Shown: one piece after another, positions 25,001-37,980 of the stretch
Layout: each line of letters opens with the position of its first letter
Position numbering within the stretch: position 1 is the stretch's first letter
Source of the DNA: Eunapius fragilis
Taxonomy: Eukaryota > Porifera > Demospongiae > Spongillida > Spongillidae
Direction of reading: 5' to 3'
Length of the DNA: 64,000 nt
NCBI GenBank assembly: GCA_963681505.1
Contig: OY811977.1
Coordinates: 3,634,352 to 3,698,351, forward strand
Position numbers and translations under genes: made by a program
The notes under the pieces: generated by a model
The model's database searches: none
Told to the model about the DNA's origin: nothing
The model's input: the letters and a program-made list of their open reading frames with translations, nothing else

Positions 25001-28000
25001 TTCTGGTAAGTGCAGATATCTCATATGAATTTTCAGTTGAATATCCTCAGTAATCCTTTTTTCACATGTATGTAAAAATTGCTTCATGTAAGGTTTTATA
25101 TAAAATAATTATTTGTGGCACTGTCCTTCAAGTACAGCATAAAATGGCCACCTAGTTTTCATAGGAAAACTGCAGAGAAGTACGTCATTGACGCATACAT
25201 GTACACTGTGTACTGCTTTGCAGTTTGTGCTGTACCCTTATATACATGATACCCAGGTAAGAAATGCAGCAAGAAAGTTGCATATTTATTGACCCTTTTT
25301 TGCTAAATCACACCAAACACGTATAATGTTTAGCCTCCCACAATTCTTATTTTTAAGGGCAACCATGATCAAGTTTACAGCTCATCTGCATCAGTAAATT
25401 ATATACTAGATTCAAGATGAGGCTGATTGACTTATACGTGTTATACATGATGGAACAATTTAGTATTAGTGGGTAAATTCAGTGCACATTTCTGGAAGTA
25501 CACATGTAGGCACTAGAGTGCATTTGAATGGAGAAATAACACAATGCACGTGGTTACAACTAAGGGCCTGCATCTGCATTAGTACACACGAAAGCCCCAA
25601 GTAAAGCCAAAGTAAACAGCCCACTGTCCAGGTCCAACCCATGTAGGTATGTTAAGACAGCTGGCTACACCTGTTTTTGAGTTATAGCAATATCAGTAAT
25701 TTCAACCATTACACGATGCCGCATTTTCTTAAGGATACAGGTTGGAAGCTATTTTCCCTTGTACAATGATCCAGCAAATTAATTCAATTGATAGGTGTTG
25801 TAGCAATCACCACGTGAAAGTTAGGGTGCATTTATTAACGTTTTTTCAAAACTCGGGTGGTCAGATATCATTGGTATGGACAAAAAATGTATATTTGTTT
25901 CTGGTTATAATTAAATGCTGTGATCAATGTCCATGCATTAAAACAAATAGGTAATATTATTTAAGAAACACTTGATTTTATAGTATTTTGATCAAACTTT
26001 ACTCTTAACCTCATGCTCATCCGGTGATAAAATAACTTGTGGTGGTTAACAAGTTAAGCAGATTAATTAACACTTTTAAATGAATACCTCAGTTGTTTAT
26101 ATTCATAGTTATGCACTAAGAGTAAAGCTTGAAAATATACTTCACAATCAAGTGTTTTAGAACTGTTATAGAACTTATGGTCAGTAACGCTAATATTGTG
26201 ATCCTAAAATAAATATTAAACGATGGCATTTTTCTTAAGTATTAAGATTACCTCTTTGTTCAATGCATGGACATTGATCACATCATTTTAAAGGCTATAC
26301 AGTATACAGTTTGCTATAACGTTTATTTAATTTACAGCTACTTGCAATTGACCAACCTTTATCAAGTATTTTACCCTGGAGATTGAACATTAAAGCTTGT
26401 TATCTCCTCCATTATGCATCAAAATCAATCAAATATACACAGAGGTCATGGGTTTATACATAACTGAAGTTCTGTTGAAAAGCCTGGTGAAATAGATATT
26501 GTATTTTATCGTTTTGTATCTTCAGAACTATACGTACATACATACATTGGATACAGCATGTCTTGGAGGCGAGAAAAGGGGGCCATAAGTGTATGCATTT
26601 TTTGCTACATGGCATCAATAGCTCAGCCAATGTTAACATGCCAGGTACACAATTATCTTGTTCTGCTTAGATGTTCACAATGCATGATACCAATTAATAA
26701 TCTTGTAAGCAGAAGGCATATTAAAATGCTATTGTACACCCATTATAGACGGAACTCTGAAATCCTTTCTGACAATCTTTCCTTTTGCCCCTCCATTCTT
26801 GTTGAACACTGTGGTATGCATTGCCGGTGTCGTTGCAGTGATCTTCTTACTACCAGAGACATTAGACAGGTCTGTCCATGTTCAGGTGCAAATTCTAGCA
26901 CATTTATGTGTACCCACATGGTTCTCTAAATTCACATACAGTACATGTAATATTTGCCCTCCAACCATTGTGATTTGTATGGAACAGCTTTCACTATACA
27001 AAATGATTAAAATGCATCACATTATAATCACTATTACTTCAGAATGCTTTGAGCCATTTCTACATTTAAATTATTTTATATTATTTCCCTAAGCATAAGT
27101 GGTCCGGACGATTCTTTAGAGAGATATTTATGTTATGAACCCCTAGGGGTAACAATTAACCATTTTAAACCCCTAGGGGTAACAATTAACATTTTATGTT
27201 CATAAGGTACAGGTCTAAGGGATTTAAATATAACATTGGTTTGGGTGGGATGCCTGCATGGAAATAGGAAGTGGATAGCTCAAATCATTTGTAAGATATA
27301 GGGATTTTAATGTGAAGCATTTAATCACTTGAATTATATATGGGACAGTGTCCAGCATAATCACCCTTCTGGATAGTTTTTCAGGTTTTCAAATTTTTTT
27401 CATTTTCCGTGAATTCCAAAGAGCTACATGGTCCTTACGCATCCTACGTTGGACTATCCGTCATAAAGTTATTGGTACTGAATTTATAATTAGCCAGACA
27501 TTTCAATGCGAGCGTTACTTTCCTTTTGCTTGTCCTGGAAAGTTTGATAAAGTATCATAAGGGTGATTTTGCTGGACATTGTTCAATTTTGTCATAAACT
27601 GTTCCATATGTACTAACTTGTATATCAACAACTGTGTTAACAAAAGCATTTGAGCAAGCAATACAACATGCAAATGATGTGGAGTGAATTGTGTCCTCCT
27701 GATAGTAATATTGATTTGATTACATTGCGACATAATATCATAACAATATATTTCATTGTGCACAAATCATTTCATTAGTTACATGTAATTTATTGTTTTA
27801 CCTTTCTTCTACTAAGAGCTAAGAAAAGAAGATTACAATTACTGAATCAAGCATCATCTATGTCACCTTCTGAGTCAGAATTGTCTACCCATAATACTAC
27901 AGCTGTGTCCTTAAAGACTTTAAATTCATTAGATGACCACAATAATATCGTTTCTCAAACTGTCGTTAAACATGTTGTCCATTTCCAATCTTCTGATCAA

Positions 28001-31000
28001 GAACCAATTGATAACCATAATCAGGCATCACATGCTGCACCTGAATATATCAACTCTCATGGTTTAGTTGAACCAAGTATGACAAAAGAAAAAGAACATG
28101 AAATCGAACTGGAGCAATTTTTGGACAATGTGAGTTACATGTACGCTCAAAGTAACGTTAATATTGTTCAAAGGTGGCTTATTTATTAGCGACCTGTGGA
28201 TTCACGTTCAACTAAATGTCCAGTAAAATGTTGGCATGCTTTTATTGGTGAACATTCTAGTGTGAAACGATGGTTTGCAGATGTGAAGTCCATATTGCTG
28301 TAAGGATTTCAATGTTCATTGTGTAGAAGAGGATTTTTAAACTATCAATTTGTTGTTGCACATTAATTATCACTGTTATGTTCATGTTCTACTACATGTA
28401 TGAAACAGCAACAAAATCACTCTACTGGTGTTTATGGCTCATTGCCTATTTGCTGTTGTTGACACTGGATTTGATGCTACATATTTTCTTTGGTGTGCCA
28501 CACCTCTTTATTTAGGTATGTGTTATAAAATAATGAGAAGTTGTGTTTTTTCATGTTGATCATTCCCATCAGGCGGAATAGCTTTCACTGTCAGAGAAAT
28601 TGGGATAACTAGTACAATAGTTGGAGCACTCTTTCTACCATTCAGCCTTTTTACTTATCCAATGGTACGTTGTTGAATCCCCAGTTGACATTTGTTTTAA
28701 TTTTAACTATTTGGGGCATAACCAGTGAACTTCAGCTTAGATTTTTTTATCAAGCATAATATAATCGCATGATTGCAAACTTAATTTCCATTATTTACCT
28801 AAACTGGTAGTTATCATGCAGTGATTTCACACATCCTATTGAGAATCTGCAGGTAATAGCAGTGTTCAATTTCTCCCCTGCCTACAGTTAGAAAAGAAAT
28901 TTGGTTCTATTCAGTCTTTTCAGATGAGTGCCATATTGAACGTGTTCCTAGCTGTAACAATCCCTAACATACATTTCTTGGCCATGTCTGGACCGTAAGT
29001 AAAAGGTTTTTAATTATTTCATTTATTGTTCTATGCCTGTGTTCTCTAGGACTTCTGTTCTTTGGTTGATCATGATTGCCACCCGCCTGATGTTTGTAAT
29101 TGGTACTCGCATTTGTTTTGCGGCTCAATGTATATTTATTAGCAATTCAGTGACACGGGAAAGGCTGGGAAGAGCAAATGGACTTGCTGTTTTGATATCT
29201 GATGTTTTTAGGTGAGTTCAATTTACATATTCATGTATGTCTGCTAAAGGTGACTTATGGTTAGTTTATGATTTCATATTCTGAATTAATCAGATGCAAT
29301 CCCGTAACATAGTTTTTAAAATTACTCAAAGTAAAAATGTTAGTTAAACATCAATAGAATGTTGGTTCCTCATGTTAATAGTTAATCTCCAGCTCATTCT
29401 TGCCTGGATCCTTAAGTAAGGATGAACCTCCGCCGTATGTTTTCAGATATATATATTTCTCATACTTCATTCTATAATTGATCACACCACAGCACCAATA
29501 ATCACAAGTGATAAAACGTTCTCTATATGAGAAGGCTGGTGGTATAGAGGAATCAAAGGCGATAGTGGTGTTAAAAGCAAGGGAACAAGGCTTCTGCTTG
29601 AAAAGGAAATATGAGATAGACCTATATTAGCACACAAAGTTAAATATGTCAACATGCTGCTAATATAGGTCTATTTCATATTTCATTTTCAATCAGATTT
29701 ACACCACCATCGCCTTTGATTCCTATATACATGTACCACCACCTTCTTGTTTAGAGAATGTTTTTATCACTTGTTTCATTAATTCATTCTCATGCTTCTG
29801 TATGTTTAAAATTACATTTTATTTTCATACCACCATGAAATCTAATTACTGTGGTTAGAATGTTATCATGCCCATAAAGCGGTAGTGATGATAGTTGTAG
29901 GTGGCCATACGGGTGGTCATCGCTCTGATCAGTTAGTGACTATCTGATCAGAACATATCCAGAAGGTGGGTTAGCCTAAGTAATAGTAATACTACAAATC
30001 TCGTTTTAAAAACCGCTCAACATTGTGTGAACCATATGTACTGACTTAAACTGATTGTTTGATTGCCAACTGCTTTAGTTTGGTCCTCTGCATGGACAGG
30101 AGGCAATCAATGCGTAACGAATGTTTCCTTCTGCAGACTGTAGGTGTACAAGTGGCTAGTTGTTGCTGGGTTTTGTTTCTGGGGTGTGGGAGACATTCTA
30201 ATTGGAGCCTTATGCTTTGCGTATATCTGCTGTAGACTGTAAACCGTAGTATCTGATCGCGTATGTTGTTCCACCGATGGAATTCAAAAGTTAATATATG
30301 AAGCTATTGTAGAAATCATGTAGGTCAAAACAAATACATGCCATTGTGCTGGATACTTACATGTATGGTAGTTTTGGTGGGGCCAATTTAAATTGCCTCC
30401 CAAAATATGGAGGCCGTTACTTAGCTTTCATTTCAAGCTGCGTAATGAATGACAGAGTTGAGAGTAACGCACAGGTGTCATGCTTAAAATGGTGCCCTGA
30501 ATTTTCGTCAGAAGGCTTCCTATAACGTTATCGCATATCACTGCTCATTTTGTTTCTCAACCGTTTGGCAAAATGGTTGGAAATGTACACATAGAGCCAT
30601 AGGGACCCTGAAATCATCAAAAGGGCCTCAGATGCTCTTAGATTGCAGTACTTATCTCTTCCACAGCGTGCAGGAATATGAATCATGCCCATGACACATG
30701 GCTATTATTATATTTATTCCATTTGAAAATAGCTAGCTGATGTAATTGGGTATTTTCAACCGAATACCCAAATAGGGTACTATTTGCTTTAGTTAATTGC
30801 CCGAAGATAACCTGAGGCTGCATTGTGAAGCAATTAGTACACTGGCGTGATTTACAAACATTCCTGTCATGAGTTATACTATCCCGAAGAAAGAAGGCTA
30901 CAACGACGACGGAGGAGAAATTTTAGATGGAACTGGATACGGATGGTGGGGACGAGTATTTTTGTTCTCTTAAAGTACACTGTCTGATGACATGGAAACA

Positions 31001-34000
31001 ACGCAGAACTGTGCTCCTATTTGATATTGCTCGATTGCCACTAAGAGTGAAATGACCCGACTCTTGGCTGTCCTGCTAGACTTGAGTAATGTTTTTAATG
31101 ACATTCATCATACTGCAGGATTCCTATATGGGACCTACTCGCGTAGGTGATATCTACATATTAACCATACAATAATGAGATAATGATGTTGATTGCAGAG
31201 ATAAAGGTTATGGCAATGAAAACTTGTGACCTTGATTCGTTTCTTAATAATTTAACTATAGATGTTAATATGCCAGGGTGCAAGTCAAGAGAAGTTGAAC
31301 CACCATTTCTTGGTAAGGCACAACGTCATTTTTGAGCGGGCAAGACTCAATAAAATGGATCAGGGTGAGGACAAGACTGCGGAAAAGTAAATAGCGTCTC
31401 AATATAGCTTAGCACGACACTGCAACTATGGTGAACGGACTGAGGAAATGATTCGGGACTGATTAGTAATGGGATATCTGTGACAAAGCCGTGTCTGAGA
31501 AGCTCCATTTGGAAGCAGACCTGACCCTGGAGAGAGCAAAGGTCATGGTTTGCCAACGCGAGGCGGTGCATGAACAGTAACAAGTACTGAAGGCCGGGAG
31601 CAGTGAGTGCATCAGTTACCACAGACGGTGCCGATGAATGCACACACACAGGTTGCAATCACTACAGATGAAGCGTGAATATGCAGCTCTTAAAACAGAC
31701 AGTCAAAATTTTGCACCAATGTGGCAAAGGACAGAACCAACATGTCCAGCCAAGGATGCCACATGCCATCAGTGTCAATGGATGGGGCACTATAGTTCAC
31801 AGTGCTGTTCAGCAAGAACAGTGACAGAAATACGCACAGATAAAGAAAGCCATGGGCAGGAGTCAGCTTTTCTCGGTGTTCCTGAAAGTAATGATAGTGC
31901 ATGGATGGTGAAGCAGGGAAGACAGTAAAATTCAAACTAGACACAGGAGCTGAAGGAAGCGCAGTATCTGACACCACCTTCAGATCCTACAGAGGGCATA
32001 ACCAAGCAAGACTCCTTATGGTCCAGCAAGTGGTGGTCTTGAAGTTACTGGTCAGTTTGATGGCACGCTCAGTCATGGTAGGAAATCCACAACACAGACA
32101 TTTTTGTGGTCAAAGGCCTTAGGACAAATCTACTAGCTTTTGAGGCTCTAAACCTAGTAGCCCAGGTACATGTAGACATGACTACAACTGCAAGTTCACA
32201 GATTGTAGATAGATTTCCAGTGCTGTTTCAATGTTTAGGAATTCTGGAAGAGCCATATGAGATACAGTTTAACCAGATGCTAAACCATATTCTCTGTTTA
32301 CACCATGTCACATACCACTACCTCTACGTCATTCCTTGGTGTGCAGGGATGGTTGTTGTCCCTAAAAAGAATAAATCCGTCCGCATCTGTGTAGATTTCA
32401 AACCACATTGTTTGGGAGGTGCATCCATTACCAACGGTGGATAAAAATCTTGCACAACTATTGGGTGCAAAGATGTTTAGTAAGCTGGATGCCAACAGTG
32501 GATTTTGGAAAATTCCACTTTCAGAAAATTATAATTATCTAACCACATTTGTCACACCTTATGGACGCTATTATTTTCATGAGCTCCCATTTGGTATTTG
32601 CAGTACTCCTGAACATTTCCAAGAATGGATGAGTACAATCTTGTCTTGGTTTCCATCATTGATTAAGAGGCAAAGGCAACTGGTTTCCAGACGGAGTCAT
32701 TTTCCTTCAATAAGACTGCTCATAGGCCGTATGATGATGCATTGGCAGGTTTTTTTTTTGGTGTAGTAGGCCAGTATGGATCGTTTACTGAGCTCCTCTT
32801 TGACCTGACAGAATGCTTGTGCATGTACTGATGTCCACTGCCACCCCCTGTTCTTGCCAAGCAGTTCTCGAAGAGGTTGAGTAAATTGTGCCAGTTTGCT
32901 TGTAAACTTTCTAACTGGTTGATCATGCCCAGAAAACGTTGCAGTTCTGAGACATTTACTGGTAGGGACATATTCTGGATGGCTGATGTCTTTGCTGGGT
33001 CAGCCTGAACACCGTAATGATTAATTTGATGCCCAAGGAATAGCAATTCCGACTGTCCAAAAACTCACATTTGTCTATATTTAAGGTCGCTTCAGCCTCC
33101 TGGATCCGAAAACAGAGCTGCCTCAAGTCGCATATCATGTTCATCCTTATTTTTGCCATTCACTAGGACATCGTCCATCTGGCATAGTATACCTCCAGGA
33201 AGACCCTGCAAAATTACGTGCAGATCGAGAAGGAAGCATTGGTCACTGCTGGGGCATGCAATAAATTTGCAGACCTCAATGTGGGGCTCAAGATTATTAT
33301 TGAAACAGATCTCACAACTTTGGTGCCACTTTTGAGATTCAAACACTTGGATGACTTACCACCTCAAATCCTCATGCAGGTTTAGGTTAAGGCCAGCAAG
33401 ATTTGAAATACTGCAAGGGAGAATGGCCCGACAAACATCATGTTGAACCAGCTCTCGAGCCATATTGGAAGGTTTGAGGGGATCTAACCCTTCATCAGGA
33501 TCTATTGCTATATGGCTGGCGCATCGTGGTACCCTAGTGCCTCCAGAAAGTAATTACAGAAGATTCATCACGAATATCAGGGTATCCAAAGTTGTAGACT
33601 CAGAGCTCAGTGTTCTATATGGGGGGCCTGGGATTCCACAAAACATCAAAGTCCAGATTGAGTGTAGTCCAGTGTGTATAAAACACTATTCACCACCTCA
33701 TGAACCATTAATATCCCCACCTCTGGCAGATCACCCTTGGCAAAGAGTGGCCACAGATTTATTCACACTGAAAGGGACCTGTTAGTTGGTTGTTGTGGAC
33801 TATTTTTCCAGGTATCCAGTAGTAATTCAACTCAGATCTACACTGTACTACATCGAATGGTGTTGTGAAAGCACTAAAAGCAATATTTGCCAGGCATGCA
33901 TGGTATCCCAGAAATGGTGGTCAATGATCAATGACAATGGCCTTCAATATGTCTCTGAGTTCACCACATTTGCTGTGGAATATAGCTTTACCCATATAGC

Positions 34001-35687
34001 CAGTAGCCCACATTAAAGCAATGGCCTAGTGGAAACCTGCTGGTGAGATCACACGATCCATTCTTCGCAATTCTAATGTACACTACCTTAGTGCAGCTTA
34101 TCTCCAGCTGAACTGCTGATAGGTAGGGACATCTTCGTACAAATTTGCCACTGGTGCTAAAACAACTAAAACCAGACTGGCCTTACCTGAAAACATTCCA
34201 CCCACTGGAACATGCATTAAAACACAGACATAAGTGTGATTTTGACAGACATCATGGGATGTGTTCCCTCACATTGATTTCGGAAGGCTCAGACATGTGG
34301 ATAACAATGAAGGATGGCAATCAAGTGTCTGGAGTAGTGACTGAGCATCCAGATACCCTTTGTTCATATGTTGTTAGCACACAGTAAGGCGGATATATGT
34401 GCCGTAACAGAGTGCATCTAAAAGTCATACCAGCCGACCCTGGAGTAACAACTATAGTTAATACTGATGCCAAGCAAGTAGCACAAACAGCAAATGAACA
34501 AAATCAGGTACAAATGGATTGCACAGGTGATGATGGCACGAACTGGAAAGGGGATATACAGTGGAGCATGACACTCAACAGAAAACAGTTAGTCCACCAC
34601 ACGGTATTATGACAAGGACTAGAACTGGAAATGTTATTCATCCTCCTGATAGATTTTGATTGTCCCTGTAGGAAAGGGGAGATGTAGTATTAGGTAATTG
34701 TGCATGCGCATTGATGATTATTATTATCATATTTGGCGTAATACTACATATACGACAGAGTCCATTTCTGTATTACAGTAATTTAACTCAACACAGGTGA
34801 AGCATAGTAATCATTAGAATGACCATATGAGGGTATGTGTTTTTTGTGTAAATTTTGCCCTCTTCATACCTTCTGATTTTTCTTCAAAAGAACCATTGTT
34901 TTTAGAATTCTATGGTGTCATACACAAGCATCAGCAGTGTCTGTCGTACATGTACCTGTGTGTATGTATATCTTATTCCACTGTATCCTTTGGTCAAGAG
35001 CAATGGTATTATAAAAACGTGCAATGCAACATTGAAACATATGGACATAGCACATTTTTGCTCAAAAACCATCACTCCCACTCTGCAGTGATGATATCAC
35101 ATTTGCATAGATCACAGTACCAGTACATTTAATCTGTACTTGATCATCATCAGCTGAAATAATAGTGAGACCCTTGTGAAAAAATGTTGGCCAAAGGGCA
35201 GCAACCATTAGGAATTTGTAATCAAATTAGTTTGCATATGGTTTCTATCCATATGTCACTGTATGTTATAATTTTTTGCAATGCGTCAGAAATTTTTATC
35301 ATCGCTGTTTATACCAGATTACATTACAGTAGTTATGTATAAATAAATATGTTGGTGTGTTACGTTCTGATTCAATATCACATTCAGCTTGCTTGTGCTA
35401 ATGCAATAATAGAAGTATAGGTGTAATGCTATAATATGGATAGAGTTGTAAGTGCGATAGATTTTTTTCTAAATTTAATTTTTGTTTCACTTCGTAGAGC
35501 GTTCTCCCCTGCTCTTGCTGGTACAATCTATGCTGCTTCCCTTTCACAGCAAACTATGTCATTTGGTTTTCCAGTTGATTACAATTTCATGTTTTTAGTT
35601 TTTGGTGGACTGCTGCTGACAATGGTTTTGCTTACAGCATGTTTGCCTAGCAGCATCAATTACAAGAGAGTTGATGATGTAAAATAG
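22044..35687 (+). CDS. Major facilitator superfamily transporter, ZIFL/TetA-like (13 exons)
   Basis: Exons: 22044-22139, 22271-22361, 22442-22496, 23671-23822, 24838-25005, 26749-26869, 27817-28129, 28190-28299, 28409-28515, 28573-28664, 28888-28994, 29050-29211, 35498-35687. Lengths sum to 1764 nt (587 aa) and every phase agrees, so the gene looks intact. Motif A of MFS proteins, GSLADHFGRRPV (85-96), follows YAGFIVGAFFAGRIIG; LPETLD ends the sixth membrane segment. Order and motifs resemble plant zinc-induced-facilitator-like and bacterial TetA carriers: proton-coupled export of small solutes. The substrate is unknown. The loop between helices 6 and 7 is about 140 residues, Ser/Asn/His-rich, far longer than usual. 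The start is uncertain, as an upstream exon cannot be excluded. The exon 6 donor (GTCTGT) is weak. Introns hold F1, F2, F3 and gypsy relics. Confidence 0.92.
27130..27205. repeat. Tandem repeat around CCCCTAGGGG palindromes
   Basis: Two copies of AACCCCTAGGGGTAACAATT, each with the palindrome ACCCCTAGGGGT, bounded by the inverted pair TTATGAAC/GTTCATAA. It lies in intron 6 of the MFS gene. Confidence 0.75.
27342..27584. mobile_element. MITE family F2, copy 2 (reverse orientation)
   Basis: Begins GGGACAGTGTCCAGCATAATC and ends GATTTTGCTGGACATTGTTC. Interior blocks match the reverse complement of copy 1. It lies in MFS intron 6. Confidence 0.85.
29504..29774. mobile_element. Foldback MITE, family F1, copy 3
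   Basis: Palindromic element of about 271 bp (ACAAGTGATAAAACGTTCTC ... complement). It is the most diverged full copy. It lies in MFS intron 12. Confidence 0.82.
30868..31157 (+). mobile_element. F3 element, copy 2
   Basis: Starts GAGTTATACTATCCCGAAG, contains GGGGACGAGTATTTTTGTTC and the TTTTTAATGACATTCAT block, and ends TTCCTATATG plus a hairpin at 31130-31151 (ACCTAC, loop TCGC, GTAGGT) followed by GATATC. It lies in MFS intron 12. Confidence 0.7.
32745..33346 (-). pseudogene. Inverted reverse-transcriptase/RNase H segment
   Basis: On the minus strand the order is LHVILQGLPGG, CQMDDVLVNGKNKDEHD, then NIDKCEFLDS and FLGHQINHYGVQADPAK with VSELQRFLGMINQL. This is the RT palm (catalytic DD), thumb and connection in the correct order but opposite to the flanking retroelement. 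Frame changes separate the parts. It is either an inversion inside the element or a piece of a second copy inserted backwards. Confidence 0.82.
34683..34748 (+). repeat. Short LTR-like unit with TGTAGTATTA/TAATACTACA ends
   Basis: Preceded by a purine-rich tract (GGAAAGGGGAGA, about 34671-34682), as a 3' LTR should be. It begins TGTAGTATTA and ends TAATACTACA, a perfect 10-bp inverted pair. At 66 bp it is far shorter than a working LTR, so it is probably internally deleted. No matching 5' LTR was found. Confidence 0.6.
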
Positions 35688-37220
35688 GTATTTGTGTGTT
35701 GTGATTTTATGTAAATATGTGCATTAATATGGAATGAACTTTTTAAAATGGGTATTTGGTATAATTGAATTCATTCATGTTCGTCTTGAGTCTTGACCCG
35801 CCCTATGCAGTCAGGTGGGGCAAATGCCCCCTTTACACGCACAGATTTCATCCGTTGAGTGGCGTATACATACCGCACTGGCTACTTCGTACATGGGTAG
35901 ATTCCTTTTATAATCCAATGGATGAGGACCAGTGAGAGATCATCATGTCTGATGACAGAGCATTTGATTATGCTGAGTTTGGTCATGGCATCACATTACA
36001 GTAGCTCTGAAGACTTTGCCAATTCAACATAAACTTCTTTGATTCTGCAAAACCCATCATTATGCTGGACGAATCTTCATATTATAATCAACTTGTATGC
36101 CTGTATTTTGTCTCAATCCAATCATTGCCAATAACGCGCAATTTTTTTTTTTTGGATCTCACTGTTACAAACCTTACAACATATGCATCATCGCTCATTT
36201 CGTGTCTAGTACCGATTTTTTATTAGTACTATAGTAAAGTGCATTACAGTAATGTTACATTCGCGTGAATGCAGTATTCAACTACGCTACTGTAACGTGA
36301 AGATATGAAGCGGGAGAAATATATTGAACGACGTAGAGAAACGTGTAACGCGACCGTTACAGTCAGGTTACTAATGCCAGCCACGTAACGTAGTTCTTAC
36401 CCCCAACGTTACGTTCGCGTCGTCGTGCCCTACATGCGCGTCTCAGGGTTGTATAGAATTGGTTGTGTATGTATACCTGCGCATGCGTGTAAGGGGAGAG
36501 GCACCTTTTGGAATAATCATATTCTACAGGAACCAACGCGTCGGCTCATTCAAAGTGAACTTCGGATAGTGAATGTTACTGTTATTGCGCCTAACTCTGT
36601 CCACAACACATGTGTTGGTTTTGGAAATGGGGGGCTGAGTCCATTCATGCCAAGTTTACACGAGTTGGCTTGGCATACACATGACAAAGTAACTTCATAC
36701 CTTCATAGTCCCACAAGCTGTAGCTGCCATCCCCCCACCACATAAGGGGAAAAGTTTATTTTGTCCTCACTCACATATGTCTTCAAACCCTTGTGCCCTG
36801 TGCCATAATTTATAGAGGTGCCTTCATGCCATGGAGGCAGTCGACATGCAGCTCCAAACCCTTCAGAGAAAAGAAAAGCATGATACATGATATATATAAG
36901 CATAACATTTTAACCTTTCCGTACGACCCTTCTATGCGCGGAATAGCCAACACAAATGACGATTTTAAAAGCGTTTGAAGACCGCTTCAGAAAATTCGGC
37001 AGCACATGCCTTTAGTAGAAACAAATACAACCATCAAGGTACCATACTGATATAGTTGTTTTTTAGCTATCGATGTGCACGAGAGCCGCTTTAGTGTTCA
37101 CAACGTATATAGGTCAGTATGCACTGAAATAAGAACCTCATTTCAAGCAATAACACTGACACCTTTTTGTGCGGTAAGGCCACGTGAATTTATACGCTTT
37201 CTGAAGGTCAGAGGTGTTTC
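35688..37220. other. Intergenic 3' of the MFS gene
   Basis: No gene recognised. Repeated GTAACG/CGTTAC words at about 36240-36420 give local inverted repeats. ORFs here have no family resemblance. Confidence 0.55.
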
Positions 37221-37545
37221 TTAATCATCGTATGGCTTATTGGTGTTTATTGTACTCAGTGTATAGCGCATTCCAAAGGACATCGGTTTTCCGGTTCGTT
37301 GCAATGGGACAGTAAATCCATTCCAAAATTTTTGGGCGGAGGGCCTAATTTCCATGAGAGCAGACAGCCGAGTTCCGCCTTCAGTCACGGAATTTCGTCC
37401 CGTAACCGCGAGTAATGCATGAGGAGGCACACGATCGATAAACCTGAACAAAGCACAGTCGGTTTCCAAAAGAGTGGAAAGTGGATCAGCGAGAACAAAA
37501 CAGGAATCATCGGGACACCAATTAAAGATAAGGCGAATTGTCCAA
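37221..37545 (-). CDS. Unrecognised open frame, possible terminal exon
   Basis: A frame of about 107 codons from just after an in-frame stop to TAA. It reads like real protein: mixed composition, IFNWCPDDSCFVLADPLSTL, then VTGRNSVTEGGTRLSALMEI and FWNGFTVPLQRTGKPMSFGM, with no low-complexity bias. There is no ATG near its start and no obvious splice acceptor, so it may be a pseudogene fragment or an exon missed at its 5' side. I do not recognise the family. Confidence 0.35.
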
Positions 37546-37980
37546 TATTATAATTACTTCATGTCCCGCATTGCCCTGCCTGTACAGGTCTGTACAATAG
37601 ACCGTTTTTATCGTGTGACTGAATAAAATTAGTTCATTGGCAATGATTAACGCATGCATCACGATTTTATGCATGGGACGTATGGGCTACTTTGCTTTTA
37701 TCGGGTTGTTTTTTTAGAACGTTTTCGAGCGATATTAAATAAGAATTAAGCATTACTGTTTCTGATAATCGTGACGTGCCCATGGTTCCCTCACAACATC
37801 CTTATACACGAAGATGGCGGACACATTAAAATATTATTCATTGCGGATGAATCCGATTAAGTCACGCGATGGAAACGCTCACTCGGGTGTAAGTCCTTTT
37901 GATACGCATATAACTAAAACAAGCTTGCTATCTGCGCGAGTGTACTGGATAGTTCCGCCAGCATTGTTACTCGTGTATAT

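Larger units (their letters stand above)
31340..34748 (+). mobile_element. Ty3/gypsy retrotransposon relic with inverted RT/RNase H segment
   Basis: Plus-strand blocks in retroelement order. Gag remnant about 31410-31600 (TLERAKVMVCQREAVHEQ); zinc knuckle CHQCQWMGHYSSQC about 31770; protease LDTGA at 31939; reverse-transcriptase start about 32340-32640 (PKKNKSVRICVDF, LPFGICSTPEHFQ); integrase about 33690-34030 (D at VATDLF, D at NDNGLQYVSEF, E at NGLVE). Between 32745 and about 33300 the RT centre and start of RNase H (QMDDVLV, FLGHQINHYGV) lie on the minus strand. Stops and frameshifts are many. It ends with a purine tract and a 66-bp LTR-like unit (34683-34748). It lies in the last MFS intron and is spliced out. 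Confidence 0.88.

Noticed and set aside
30984-31010. CTGATGA...GAAA resembling a hammerhead ribozyme core inside F3 copy 2
   Set aside because: There is no room for stem II between the two motifs, and the other F3 copies do not keep either motif.
32720-33346. Minus-strand ORFs as an independent host gene
   Set aside because: They carry reverse-transcriptase and RNase H motifs and are part of the gypsy relic.
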